DNA of 64,000 bases from JBMNGN01 sp050949865 (GTDB taxonomy: Bacteria > Bacillota > Syntrophomonadia > Syntrophomonadales > Syntrophomonadaceae). Both the position numbers and the translations under genes were made by a program. Each line of letters begins with the position of its first letter. Position 1 is the stretch's first letter. The notes beneath the pieces are model-generated. The model did no database searches, was not told where the DNA came from, and saw nothing but the letters and a program-made list of their open reading frames with translations. Of this stretch, positions 7,388-16,766 are shown piece by piece. Where the stretch lies: NCBI GenBank assembly GCA_050949865.1, contig JBMNGN010000004.1, positions 578,523 to 642,522 on the forward strand, given 5' to 3'.

Positions 7388-10300
7388 TTGTTAGATGTAA
7401 ACAATTTTGAACGGATCAAGATATCCCTGGCTGCACCTGAGCAAATACGTTCCTGGAGCAGTGGTGAGGTAAAGAAACCTGAAACCATTAACTACCGAAC
7501 CCTGAGACCGGAAAAGGAAGGACTCTTTTGTGAAAAGATTTTTGGACCCGTAAAAGATTGGGAATGCCACTGCGGAAAATATAAAAGGGTTAGACATAAA
7601 GGTATCGTTTGCGACCGCTGTGGAGTTGAAGTTACAACTTCTAAAGTTAGAAGAGAAAGAATGGGGCACATTGAATTAGCGGCTCCAGTCTGTCACATAT
7701 GGTACCTAAAGGGGATTCCCAGCAGAATAGGATTACTTCTGGATATGTCTCCCAAAGTATTAGAGAAAGTCATATACTTTGTTAATTATATAGTAATTGA
7801 TCCCGGTGATACCCCTCTGCTTAAGAAACAACTGCTAAACGAGCGGGAATACCGTGAAAGCAAAGAGAAGTATGGAAATGCCTTTGTAGCAAAGATTGGG
7901 GCTGAGGCAGTGAAAATCCTGCTGGCAGAGGTAGACCTGGTATCACTTTCCCAGGAATTAAAGAATGAAATAGCAACTAGTACCGGTCAACGCAAAAGCA
8001 GAGCCATAAAACGGCTGGAGGTTGTGGAAGCTTTCAGGTTGTCGCATAATGATCCGCAATGGATGATCCTGGATGTGCTTCCAGTAATACCTCCTGAACT
8101 AAGGCCTATGGTTCAGCTGGATGGGGGACGTTTTGCCACCTCGGATTTGAATGACTTGTACCGCCGGGTGATAAACCGGAACAATAGGCTAAAAAGGCTG
8201 TTGGACTTGGGAGCTCCGGATATTATAGTACGGAATGAAAAAAGAATGCTCCAGGAAGCAGTTGATGCTTTAATTGATAATGGCAGGAGAGGAAGGCCGG
8301 TAACCGGACCGGGTAATAGACCTTTGAAATCGCTGAGCGATATGCTTAAAGGCAAACAAGGGCGTTTCCGGCAGAATCTATTAGGGAAGCGAGTAGATTA
8401 TTCAGGAAGATCAGTCATAGTGGTGGGACCTAATTTAAAAATGCATCAGTGTGGCTTGCCCAAGGAGATGGCTTTGGAGCTCTTTAAACCCTTTGTAATG
8501 AAAAAGCTGGTAGACAGGGGTATAGCTTCAAATATTAAAAGCGCCAAAAAGATGGTTGAAAGGGGCAGAGAAGAGGTTTGGGATATTTTAGACGATGTTA
8601 TTAAAGAACACCCAGTACTTTTAAACCGTGCTCCTACCCTTCACCGCTTAGGGATTCAGGCTTTTGAACCAGTATTGGTGGAAGGGCGGGCATTACAGCT
8701 GCATCCTTTAGTTTGTACTGCCTATAATGCTGATTTTGATGGTGATCAGATGGCGGTCCATGTACCTCTTTCAGCTGAAGCCCAGACTGAAGCCCGGTTA
8801 TTAATGCTGGCCAGCAATAACATCCTAAACCCCAAGGATGGTAAGCCGGTGGTAACTCCTACCCAGGATATGGTTATCGGGTTATATTATCTAACTTATA
8901 TGGGTGAAGAGGATAAAAACGTGCCAAATCCTAAGTGCTATAGCAGTGCTGAAGAAGCACGCATGGTGTATGAACTGAATTATATAAGATTGCATGAGAA
9001 GATAAAGGTTAAGCTGAAACTTTCCCAAACCAGGGGATATGGTAACGGCCATGAGTATAAAGAAGAGCTGGTGGAAACGTCAGTAGGCAGAATCATCTTT
9101 AACGAGATTATTCCTCCCAGTCTCGGTTTCTACAATGAAGTGATCGATAAAAAGAAGCTGGGCAGTATCGTATATGAATGTTACAGGCTGGAAGGAAATG
9201 CCGTAACTGCAGAGATGCTTGATGGTATTAAACGTTTAGGCTACTCTTTTTCCACTAAAGCGGGTATAACCGTAGGGATAACCGATTTTGAAACCCCTGA
9301 GGCCAAAAACACTATTTTGGCTGAGGCTGACAAGGTGGTTGAAGCTATCGAAGATGATTTTCTGGTCGGGCTGATTACTGATGAAGAAAGGCATTCCCAG
9401 GTAGTAGAAATATGGAATCAGGCTACTGAGGATGTGACTGAAGCTTTGAAGGTAAGCCTGCCTGAAGACAATCCTGTGTATATGATGGCTATTTCCGGTG
9501 CTCGGGGTAATTTCCAGCAAATAAGGCAGCTGGCAGGAATGCGCGGTCTTATGGCTGATCCCTCAGGTAAGATAATTGATCTGCCGATTAAGGCCAATTT
9601 CCGGGAAGGGCTGACCGTTTTGGAATACTTCATTTCAACTCATGGGGCCAGGAAAGGATTGGCAGATACAGCACTGCGAACCGCTGATTCCGGTTACCTT
9701 ACCCGAAGGCTGGTTGATGTTTCCCAGGATGTAATAGTGAGAGAAGAGGATTGCGAGTCAGCCGAGGGAATATGGGTGGAAAAGATTACCGAGGGATCCC
9801 AGTTAATAGAACCATTGCACCAGAGGATTATTGGGCGGGTATCATTAGATACCATTATCCATTCCCAAACCGGGAAGGTATTGGTTGAAGAAAACCAGAT
9901 GATTGATGATGATACAGGATATGAAATTGAAAAAGCAGGAATAAAAAGGGTAAAAATAAGGAGTGTTTTAACCTGTAAAACTAAACACGGAGTATGCAAA
10001 AAGTGTTACGGACGTAATCTGGCTACCGGGTATGATGTAGAAATAGGAGAAGCGGTTGGTATTTTAGCAGCCCAGTCCATAGGAGAGCCAGGAACCCAGT
10101 TAACCATGCGTACTTTCCATACCGGCGGAGTTGCCGGGGATGATATAACTAGAGGTTTGCCCAGGGTCGAGGAGCTTTTTGAAGTGCGTAAACCAAAAGG
10201 GCAAGCGGTAGTAACCGAGGTATCAGGAACAGCACGGTTTGGAGAAAACAAAGGCCGGCGGGAAGTGGAGATAATTGGAGAAAATGGAGAAGTATTGGCA

Positions 10301-10879
10301 TCTTATCCGGTTCATTATGGATCCCGCCTGAAGGTAGCTGAGGGTGACTATTTGGAAATTGGTGATGCTTTAACTGAAGGGCCTCTAAATCCCCATGATA
10401 TCCTTAAAACTAAAGGACTTCAGGAAGTGCAGAGATATTTGTTGCAGGAAGTGCAAAAAGTATACCGTTCTCAAGGGGTTGATATCAGCGATAAGCATAT
10501 TGAGATTATGATTCGCCAGATGCTGAAAAAGGTGAAAATTGAAGATTCCGGCGATACCAATATGCTTCCAGGGGCGTTTGTAGATATTTCCTATTTTGAG
10601 GATGAAAATCTAAAAGCCATTAGGAACAATCAGCTGCCAGCAGTATGTTCGCCTATGCTCCTAGGCATTACCAAGGCTTCTTTGAACACCGACTCCTTTT
10701 TATCAGCCGCTTCGTTCCAGGAGACTACCAAGGTCTTAACCGAAGCTGCAATAAAGGGGAAAATTGATAACCTGATCGGTCTTAAGGAGAATGTGATTAT
10801 TGGGAAGTTAATACCCGCTGGTACGGGATATTCCCTGTACCGGAATACAGATGTAATCGAGCAGACCGCTCAGGAATAA
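7388..10879 (+). CDS. rpoC: DNA-directed RNA polymerase subunit beta'
   Basis: This is the beta' subunit carrying the active-site magnesium loop, 1,163 residues. The zinc finger at Cys60, Cys62, Cys75 and Cys78 (CHCGKYKRVRHKGIVCDRC) and the NADFDGDQMAVH catalytic loop at about 447-458 are present. The second zinc site includes Cys863, Cys870 and Cys873 (CKTKHGVCKKC). The start is a TTG (MLDVNNFERIKI) with an AGAAGGGAGAG ribosome site about 8 bases upstream; no better ATG fits the family N-terminus. It lies 107 bp after rpoB in the same transcription unit. Confidence 0.98.
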   Translation: MLDVNNFERIKISLAAPEQIRSWSSGEVKKPETINYRTLRPEKEGLFCEKIFGPVKDWECHCGKYKRVRHKGIVCDRCGVEVTTSKVRRERMGHIELAAPVCHIWYLKGIPSRIGLLLDMSPKVLEKVIYFVNYIVIDPGDTPLLKKQLLNEREYRESKEKYGNAFVAKIGAEAVKILLAEVDLVSLSQELKNEIATSTGQRKSRAIKRLEVVEAFRLSHNDPQWMILDVLPVIPPELRPMVQLDGGRFATSDLNDLYRRVINRNNRLKRLLDLGAPDIIVRNEKRMLQEAVDALIDNGRRGRPVTGPGNRPLKSLSDMLKGKQGRFRQNLLGKRVDYSGRSVIVVGPNLKMHQCGLPKEMALELFKPFVMKKLVDRGIASNIKSAKKMVERGREEVWDILDDVIKEHPVLLNRAPTLHRLGIQAFEPVLVEGRALQLHPLVCTAYNADFDGDQMAVHVPLSAEAQTEARLLMLASNNILNPKDGKPVVTPTQDMVIGLYYLTYMGEEDKNVPNPKCYSSAEEARMVYELNYIRLHEKIKVKLKLSQTRGYGNGHEYKEELVETSVGRIIFNEIIPPSLGFYNEVIDKKKLGSIVYECYRLEGNAVTAEMLDGIKRLGYSFSTKAGITVGITDFETPEAKNTILAEADKVVEAIEDDFLVGLITDEERHSQVVEIWNQATEDVTEALKVSLPEDNPVYMMAISGARGNFQQIRQLAGMRGLMADPSGKIIDLPIKANFREGLTVLEYFISTHGARKGLADTALRTADSGYLTRRLVDVSQDVIVREEDCESAEGIWVEKITEGSQLIEPLHQRIIGRVSLDTIIHSQTGKVLVEENQMIDDDTGYEIEKAGIKRVKIRSVLTCKTKHGVCKKCYGRNLATGYDVEIGEAVGILAAQSIGEPGTQLTMRTFHTGGVAGDDITRGLPRVEELFEVRKPKGQAVVTEVSGTARFGENKGRREVEIIGENGEVLASYPVHYGSRLKVAEGDYLEIGDALTEGPLNPHDILKTKGLQEVQRYLLQEVQKVYRSQGVDISDKHIEIMIRQMLKKVKIEDSGDTNMLPGAFVDISYFEDENLKAIRNNQLPAVCSPMLLGITKASLNTDSFLSAASFQETTKVLTEAAIKGKIDNLIGLKENVIIGKLIPAGTGYSLYRNTDVIEQTAQE

Positions 10880-10973
10880 TAGAACCGGGGAGTGGTGCGA
10901 ACTAGAGATTTAACCGAAAAAACCAGTATAAAGATGCTGAAGTTGAAATTTCGATTAAGGGCTGAATGATTAG

Positions 10974-11003
10974 TTGACTAGGCCTGTATACAGGTGCTAA
11001 AAT
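10974..11003 (+). promoter_or_regulatory. Strong promoter for the str/S10 supercluster
   Basis: TTGACT (10974-10979) is followed after 18 bases by TAAAAT (10998-11003), which is itself preceded by TGC, giving an extended -10 element. It lies 58 bases before the L7Ae-like gene, in the only sizeable gap between rpoC and rpsL, so it is the likely main start for the ribosomal cluster. Confidence 0.65.
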
Positions 11004-11060
11004 ATCTAAGTGTGTTCTTTTATCTGTTAAAGTTTACTACTCACAAGGGGGATATAACCT

Positions 11061-11321
11061 TTGTCGCTGAGTGATCTTAAAAGGTGTCATAAGGTGATTG
11101 GAACTAAGCAGGTAAAGAAAGCCATAGCCAAGGGTCAGGTTCAAAAGGTATATATTGCCAGGGATGCAGAGCCATATATAATTGAACCGATTAAAGAGCT
11201 GTGCCGACAGCATCAGATAAGTTATGAGCTAGCTGAAAACATGGAAATACTAGGCAAGGCGTGCGGTATAAATGTAGGCTCTGCAACTGTTGCTGTTTTA
11301 AACCCAGATACAGATAGCTAA
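11061..11321 (+). CDS. L7Ae-like (YbxF family) ribosomal RNA-binding protein
   Basis: This is an 86-residue bacterial member of the L7Ae/L30e/Gadd45 fold, a K-turn RNA-binding protein usually encoded just before rpsL in Firmicutes. The pattern (GTKQVKKAIAKGQVQKVYIA...DAEP, then GKACGINVGSATVAVL) fits the family. It starts at TTG with AAGGGGGA about 9 bases upstream. Its exact role is not settled; ribosome or K-turn binding is known for Bacillus relatives. Confidence 0.88.
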   Translation: MSLSDLKRCHKVIGTKQVKKAIAKGQVQKVYIARDAEPYIIEPIKELCRQHQISYELAENMEILGKACGINVGSATVAVLNPDTDS

Positions 11322-11359
11322 GTATTCTAGAGCTGCTCTTATGGAAGGAGGTGCAGTAA

Positions 11360-11737
11360 ATGCCAACCATTAATCAATTAGTTAGAAAAGGACGGGAACA
11401 GGAAGAGAAGAAATCTACGGCACCAGCCCTGAAAAATTGTCCCCAAAAAAGAGGAGTATGTACCCGTGTATATACTACCACTCCAAAGAAACCTAACTCT
11501 GCCTTGAGGAAAATCGCCAGGGTAAGGTTAACCAATGGGATAGAAGTTACCGCTTACATTCCTGGTATAGGTCATAATCTGCAAGAGCATTCGGTTGTGC
11601 TTATTAGAGGAGGCAGGGTTAAGGACTTGCCAGGAGTCAGGTATCATATTATTCGAGGAACTCTTGATGCAGCTGGAGTTCAAAACCGCAACCAGGGAAG
11701 ATCTAAATACGGTACTAAGAAGCCGAAAAAGAAATAA
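11360..11737 (+). CDS. rpsL: 30S ribosomal protein S12
   Basis: S12 sits at the decoding centre and controls accuracy. It has 125 residues. The PKKPNSALRK segment (lysines 43-44) and RGGRVKDLPGVRYH (Lys88), where streptomycin resistance mutations fall, are wild type. A GGAGGTG ribosome site precedes the ATG. It is followed after 15 bp by rpsG. Confidence 0.99.
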   Translation: MPTINQLVRKGREQEEKKSTAPALKNCPQKRGVCTRVYTTTPKKPNSALRKIARVRLTNGIEVTAYIPGIGHNLQEHSVVLIRGGRVKDLPGVRYHIIRGTLDAAGVQNRNQGRSKYGTKKPKKK

Positions 11738-11752
11738 GAAAGGAGGCACTAT

Positions 11753-12223
11753 ATGCCTAGAAAGGGGCCGGTTCCAAAAAGGGATGTTCTGCCTGATCCC
11801 ATTTATAACAGCAAGGTATTTACTAAACTTGTAAATCAGGTTATGTGGGATGGTAAAAAAAGTATTGCGGAGAATATTTGCTACAGTGCATTTCAAATTA
11901 TAGAGAAAAAAATAGGGAAAAACCCTATGGAAGTATTTGAAGAAGCGATGAAAAATGTTACTCCGGTGTTGGAAGTAAGAGCTAGAAGAGTCGGAGGGGC
12001 CAACTATCAGGTTCCAGTCGAAGTTAGACCGGAAAGAAGGCAGACCCTTGCTATACGTTGGATAGTATCTTATGCCCGTAAACGGGGAGAAAAGACGATG
12101 GCTGAGCGAATTGCTGGTGAAATAATGGATGCTTATAATAGCACCGGCGGTTCTTTTAAGAAAAAAGAGGATACTCATAAGATGGCCGAAGCAAACAAGG
12201 CCTTTGCCCATTATCGTTGGTAG
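11753..12223 (+). CDS. rpsG: 30S ribosomal protein S7
   Basis: S7 nucleates assembly of the 30S head and contacts E-site tRNA. It has 156 residues, the standard length, beginning MPRKGPVPKRDVLPDPIY with typical motifs (MWDGKKSIAENICY, VGGANYQVPVEVRPERR, WIVSYARKRGEKTM). An AAGGAGGCAC ribosome site precedes the ATG. In many bacteria S7 regulates the str operon; no S7-binding structure was looked for in detail here. Confidence 0.99.
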   Translation: MPRKGPVPKRDVLPDPIYNSKVFTKLVNQVMWDGKKSIAENICYSAFQIIEKKIGKNPMEVFEEAMKNVTPVLEVRARRVGGANYQVPVEVRPERRQTLAIRWIVSYARKRGEKTMAERIAGEIMDAYNSTGGSFKKKEDTHKMAEANKAFAHYRW

Positions 12224-12267
12224 AAATTAGTTTTAAAAACTGGTAAATGGTTTAGGAGTGTATGGTA

Positions 12268-14352
12268 ATGGCCGTTGAATATAATTTAACGGATATAAGA
12301 AATATCGGAATAATGGCTCATATTGATGCCGGTAAGACGACAACTACCGAAAGGATACTTTTCTATTCAGGAAAAGTGCATAAAATGGGGGAAGTTGACA
12401 AAGGTACGGCAACAATGGATTGGATGAACCAGGAGCAGGAAAGAGGTATTACAATTACCTCCGCTGCTACCACCTGTAGCTGGCGGGAACATATTATTAA
12501 CATTATCGATACACCCGGCCATGTTGATTTTACTGTTGAGGTAGAACGGTCATTAAGAGTACTTGATGGAGCAGTTGGCATCTTTTGCGCAGTCGCAGGA
12601 GTACAGCCACAGTCAGAAACGGTTTGGAGACAGGCCGACAAATACGCTGTTCCTCGCATTGCCTATATTAATAAAATGGATAGGATAGGAGCAGACTTTT
12701 TCCGGGCGGTTCAAATGATCCGGGATAAACTCGGCAGTAATGCAGTTCCTATTCAGATCCCAATAGGGGCTGAAGATTTATTCGCTGGGGTAATTGATCT
12801 GGTAGCCCAGAAGGCTTATATATATGAAGATGATATTGGTGAAAATTATATAATAAGAGACCTGACTGAGGAAGAAATAAAAGCAGCGTTACCATACCGG
12901 GAAATTCTAATCGAAAACCTTAGTGAATATGATGATGATATTCTGCAGGATTATTTGGAAGGGCAGGAACCTTCCGTGGAAGAGATAAACCGCTGTTTAA
13001 GAAGGCTAACCATAGAAAATAAAATAGTCCCGGTACTTTGCGGGTCATCATTCAGAAACAAAGGGGTTCAAATGCTTTTGAATGCCATAGTTGGTTTTCT
13101 GCCGTCTCCTGTCGATATTCCCCCGGTATTAGGATTGGAGCCCTCAACCAGTGAGGAAATCGAAAGGCAGGCAGATAAAAATGCGCCATTTTGTGCCCTC
13201 GCCTTTAAAGTATCTGCCGATCCCTATGTGGGTAAACTGACCTATTTCAGGATATATTCAGGGAGAATTAAGACGGGCAGCGTGGTTTTAAACAGTACCC
13301 GGATGAAAAGGGAAAGGATAACCAAATTATTAAAAATGCATGCTAATCACCGGGCAGAGGTGGAAGAGGGGGTTGCTGGGGATATTGTAGCCGGGGTGGG
13401 CTTAAAAGAAACCATAACCGGAGATACCCTTTGTTTTGAAAATGAGCCTATTGTTTTGGAATCCATAAGGTTTCCCGCAACCGTTATTGATGTTGCTATA
13501 GAACCTAAAACTAAAGCAGATCAAGACAAAATTGAAGAGAGCTTAAGGAGATTAGCGGAAGAAGATCCGACCTTTAAAAACAGAATTGATGAGGAAAGCG
13601 GCCAAATTATCATCTCTGGTATGGGTGAACTACACCTGGAAATAATTATAGACAGATTAGTCCGTGAGTTTAAGGTAAATGCTAATGTAGGAAAACCGCA
13701 GGTAGCTTATAAAGAGACCATAAGAAAGAAGGCCCGCGCTGAAGCAGTTTTTGAGAAGCAGGCGGGAGGCCGCGGCCTGTATGCACATGTAGTATTAGAG
13801 GCCAGGGCTGGGCTTGAAGGATCTGGGAAGCTATTCGTCAACAAGGCTAGCAGCGAAAATGTGCCGAAAGAATTTGTTCCTGCAGTTGAAAACGGGGTAA
13901 TGGAAGCACTGCAAGCGGGCATCCTGGCGGGTTATCCTGTAGATGACCTGGAAGTCAGCCTGGTGGGTGGTTCCTACCATGAAGTGGATTCCACGGAACA
14001 GGCTTTTAAAATAGCAGCCAGCATGGCTCTGAAAGAAGTATTGAATAATGCCGACCCTGTCTTGTTGGAGCCGATTATGGATATCGAGATTTTTTCTCCT
14101 GAGGAGTATATTGGGGATATAATATCCGACCTGAACGCCCGCAGAGGCAAGGTTTTGGGATTTGAAGAAAACAGGGACAACAGGATTATCAAAGGAAACG
14201 TACCACTTTCAGAAACTTTTGGCTATGCCACCAGCTTACGGTCTATCAGTCAGGGAAGGGCGGTTTTCTCAATGAAGATCAAAAATTATGCTGAAGTACC
14301 TGATTCCAAAAGTAAAGAGATCATAGCTAAAAGGTATGGTATAAAAGTGTAA
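12268..14352 (+). CDS. fusA: Translation elongation factor G
   Basis: EF-G is the GTPase that drives translocation and, with RRF, ribosome recycling. I start it at the ATG at 12268 (MAVEYNLTDIRNIGIMAHID, 694 residues) because TAGGAG ends 9 bases before it. The ATG at 12262 is only 3 bases from that site. GTPase motifs are AHIDAGKTTTT (P-loop, about 17-27), RGITITSAATT, DTPGHVDF and NKMD. Domains II to V follow with the usual GMGELHLEIIIDRL and YATSLRSISQGRAVFSM. Confidence 0.98.
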   Translation: MAVEYNLTDIRNIGIMAHIDAGKTTTTERILFYSGKVHKMGEVDKGTATMDWMNQEQERGITITSAATTCSWREHIINIIDTPGHVDFTVEVERSLRVLDGAVGIFCAVAGVQPQSETVWRQADKYAVPRIAYINKMDRIGADFFRAVQMIRDKLGSNAVPIQIPIGAEDLFAGVIDLVAQKAYIYEDDIGENYIIRDLTEEEIKAALPYREILIENLSEYDDDILQDYLEGQEPSVEEINRCLRRLTIENKIVPVLCGSSFRNKGVQMLLNAIVGFLPSPVDIPPVLGLEPSTSEEIERQADKNAPFCALAFKVSADPYVGKLTYFRIYSGRIKTGSVVLNSTRMKRERITKLLKMHANHRAEVEEGVAGDIVAGVGLKETITGDTLCFENEPIVLESIRFPATVIDVAIEPKTKADQDKIEESLRRLAEEDPTFKNRIDEESGQIIISGMGELHLEIIIDRLVREFKVNANVGKPQVAYKETIRKKARAEAVFEKQAGGRGLYAHVVLEARAGLEGSGKLFVNKASSENVPKEFVPAVENGVMEALQAGILAGYPVDDLEVSLVGGSYHEVDSTEQAFKIAASMALKEVLNNADPVLLEPIMDIEIFSPEEYIGDIISDLNARRGKVLGFEENRDNRIIKGNVPLSETFGYATSLRSISQGRAVFSMKIKNYAEVPDSKSKEIIAKRYGIKV

Positions 14353-14385
14353 TCAAATTAATTATAAAGAAAGGTGAGAGAAGGA

Positions 14386-15588
14386 ATGGCAAAGGCTAAA
14401 TACGAGAGGACAAAACCCCATCTTAACATTGGGACAATAGGTCATGTAGACCATGGCAAGACAACATTAACGGCGGCCATAACCCTGATACTATCTAAAG
14501 TAGGAGGAGCAGTAGCCACATCATACGATTCAATTGACAAGGCCCCGGAAGAGAGGGAAAGGGGCATAACTATCAACACCTCTCATGTAGAGTATCAAAC
14601 AGAGACCAGGCATTATGCTCATGTAGACTGTCCGGGACATGCAGACTACATAAAGAACATGATAACCGGGGCAGCGCAGATGGATGGTTCGATACTGGTG
14701 GTATCAGCAGCAGACGGTCCAATGCCGCAGACCAGGGAGCATATACTTTTAGCGAGGCAGGTAGGCGTGCCTTATATAGTAGTATTCATGAACAAGGTAG
14801 ACATGGTAGATGATGAAGAGCTCTTGGAATTAGTAGACATGGAAATAAGGGAGCTGTTAAGCACGTATGAATTTCCTGGGGATGAAATACCGATAATAAG
14901 GGGTTCAGCCTTAAAGGCCCTGGAATGTGGATGCGGGAGCAGGGAATGTGAATGGTGTAAGCAGATATGGGAACTGATGGATGCAGTAGACACGTATGTT
15001 CCGTTACCGGAAAGGGCCGTGGACAAACCATTCCTGATGCCGATAGAAGATGTATTCACAATAACCGGTAGAGGTACAGTAACGACCGGCAGGGTAGAGA
15101 GAGGCCGTGTAAAGGTAGGAGACGAAGTAGAAATAGTAGGGATGAGGGAAGCCACGAGGAAGACGGTATGCACGGGAGTAGAGATGTTCCGGAAGCTTCT
15201 TGACTATGCAGAAGCAGGGGACAATATAGGTACCCTGTTAAGGGGAGTAGACAGGAAAGAAGTAGAGAGAGGTATGGTACTGGCGAAGCCGGGAAGTATC
15301 AAACCGTTAACCAAGTTTTCGGCGGAGGTATATGTATTAACGAAAGAGGAAGGCGGAAGGCACACACCGTTCTTTGGAGGTTACCGGCCCCAGTTTTATT
15401 TTAGGACCACGGACGTAACGGGGGTAATACAGCTTCCAGAGGGAGTAGAGATGGTAATGCCAGGGGACAATATTCAGATGTCCATCGAACTAATAACTCC
15501 GATAGCCATAGAAGAAGGTTTGAGATTTGCCATAAGGGAAGGCGGAAGAACGGTCGGGGCAGGAGTTGTTACTGCGATAAACGAGTAG
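14386..15588 (+). CDS. tuf: Translation elongation factor Tu with a four-cysteine insert
   Basis: EF-Tu delivers aminoacyl-tRNA to the ribosome. I start at ATG 14386 (MAKAKYERTKPHLNIGTIGH, 400 residues), with AAGGTGAG 7 bases upstream; the GTG at 14374 would only add MREG. GTPase motifs GHVDHGKTTL, DCPGHADY and NKVD are intact. After SALKALE, where E. coli has GDAEWEAK, this protein has CGCGSRECEWCKQ, placing Cys181, Cys183, Cys188 and Cys191 in a C-x-C-x4-C-x2-C arrangement that could hold a metal. Codon use differs from the neighbours: Val is mostly GTA, Ile mostly ATA, Arg mostly AGG. Confidence 0.98.
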   Translation: MAKAKYERTKPHLNIGTIGHVDHGKTTLTAAITLILSKVGGAVATSYDSIDKAPEERERGITINTSHVEYQTETRHYAHVDCPGHADYIKNMITGAAQMDGSILVVSAADGPMPQTREHILLARQVGVPYIVVFMNKVDMVDDEELLELVDMEIRELLSTYEFPGDEIPIIRGSALKALECGCGSRECEWCKQIWELMDAVDTYVPLPERAVDKPFLMPIEDVFTITGRGTVTTGRVERGRVKVGDEVEIVGMREATRKTVCTGVEMFRKLLDYAEAGDNIGTLLRGVDRKEVERGMVLAKPGSIKPLTKFSAEVYVLTKEEGGRHTPFFGGYRPQFYFRTTDVTGVIQLPEGVEMVMPGDNIQMSIELITPIAIEEGLRFAIREGGRTVGAGVVTAINE

Positions 15589-15677
15589 AATCGCCCAGCC
15601 GTTCTGCGGTTGGAGTGTCTTGATAGTATACGCCCGGAGACGTGGTGTTAAATTAAAGCCAGTTAGGAGGTAAGCAA

Positions 15678-15989
15678 GTGAGCATCCAGCAAAAGGTAAG
15701 AATCAGATTAAAAGCGTTTGATCATAAGTTATTGGACCAATCCTCGCAAAAGATCGTCGAAACGGCTAAAAAGAACGGAGCCAGTGTTTCTGGTCCAATT
15801 CCCTTACCAACAGAAAAAAGCATATATACAATACTCAGATCACCGCACGTAAACAAGGACTCCCGAGAGCAGTTCGAGATTAGGACCCATAAGCGTCTTA
15901 TTGATATACTGGATCCTAATCCCAAGACCATTGATGCATTGATGCATCTAGATTTGCCTTCCGGGGTTGACATAGAAATCAAGTTATAG
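15678..15989 (+). CDS. rpsJ: 30S ribosomal protein S10
   Basis: S10 is part of the 30S head and also serves as NusE in antitermination. It has 103 residues and starts at GTG behind AGGAGGTAAGCA. Typical segments are RIRLKAFDHKLLDQS, GPIPLPTEKS and DLPSGVDIEIKL. It is the first gene of the S10 block and follows tuf after 89 bp, a gap in which I see only a short 7-bp hairpin (CCAGCCG/CGGTTGG) and no clear promoter. Confidence 0.99.
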   Translation: MSIQQKVRIRLKAFDHKLLDQSSQKIVETAKKNGASVSGPIPLPTEKSIYTILRSPHVNKDSREQFEIRTHKRLIDILDPNPKTIDALMHLDLPSGVDIEIKL

Positions 15990-16057
15990 ACGTCGACCAT
16001 TGCCAAGGGATTAGGGGGGATTTAATCCTAAAGGCAAACCAATAACCTAGAAGTGAA

Positions 16058-16078
16058 GTTGGAAACCCCTCTTCCAAC
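16058..16078 (+). other. Small hairpin in the rpsJ-rplC gap
   Basis: GTTGGAA (16058-16064) and TTCCAAC (16072-16078) pair perfectly around the loop ACCCCTC in the 120-base leader of rplC, 17 bases before the AGGAGG ribosome site. No T run follows, so it is not an ordinary terminator. A role in translational control is possible but unproven. Confidence 0.35.
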
Positions 16079-16109
16079 CTATCGCATATAAGTTAGGAGG
16101 CAAGTTGTT

Positions 16110-16745
16110 TTGAGTACTATTAAAAAAGCAATTATGGGAATAAAGATAGGAATGACTCAGATATTTGATGAAAACGATAAAGCGGTGCCGGTTACCGTAA
16201 TTCAAGCAGGCCCGTGCACAGTACTGCAAAAGAAGAAAGTCGAAACTGATGGGTATGATGCAATCCAGGTAGGATTTGGGCCGATTAGAGAAACACAGAT
16301 CAATAAACCATTAAAAGGACATTTTAAAAAAGCGAACATTCGCCCTTTAAGGTATATTAAAGAGTTCAGATTGGCTAATACTGATGAATATGATGTGGGG
16401 CAGGAAATCAATGTAGATATTTTTGAACAAGGCGAATTAGTTGATGTAGTAGGTACTTCTAAAGGTAAAGGATTTGCCGGTGCAGTTAAACGGCATAACT
16501 TCAGAAGAGGAGCAATGGGGCATGGTTCTAAATATCACCGCCGGCCAGGCTCATTAGGGGCAAAGGGTCCAGCCCGGGTATTTAAAGGCAGAAAGCTTCC
16601 AGGCAGGTTAGGCGGAGAGCGGGTTACAGTTCAAGGTTTGAAAGTAGTTAAAGTCTTTCCCGAAAGAAATATTATTCTGGTTAAAGGCGCTATTCCTGGT
16701 CCTAAGAGGGGTCTAGTGATCCTAAAGAGTTCGGTTAAAGCATAG
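16110..16745 (+). CDS. rplC: 50S ribosomal protein L3
   Basis: L3 binds near the peptidyl-transferase centre and is an early assembly protein. It has 211 residues and starts at TTG (MSTIKKAIMGIKIGMTQIFD) 9 bases after AGGAGG. The conserved loop is present (HNFRRGAMGHGSKYHRRPGS). It leads the rplC-rplD-rplW-rplB run. Confidence 0.98.
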   Translation: MSTIKKAIMGIKIGMTQIFDENDKAVPVTVIQAGPCTVLQKKKVETDGYDAIQVGFGPIRETQINKPLKGHFKKANIRPLRYIKEFRLANTDEYDVGQEINVDIFEQGELVDVVGTSKGKGFAGAVKRHNFRRGAMGHGSKYHRRPGSLGAKGPARVFKGRKLPGRLGGERVTVQGLKVVKVFPERNIILVKGAIPGPKRGLVILKSSVKA

Positions 16746-16766
16746 TGTTTAAAGGAGGTAAGGAAG

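Noticed and set aside
11528..12211. Long minus-strand reading frame opposite rpsL and rpsG
   Set aside because: It is a shadow of two certain ribosomal protein genes and has no protein-like features or ribosome site.
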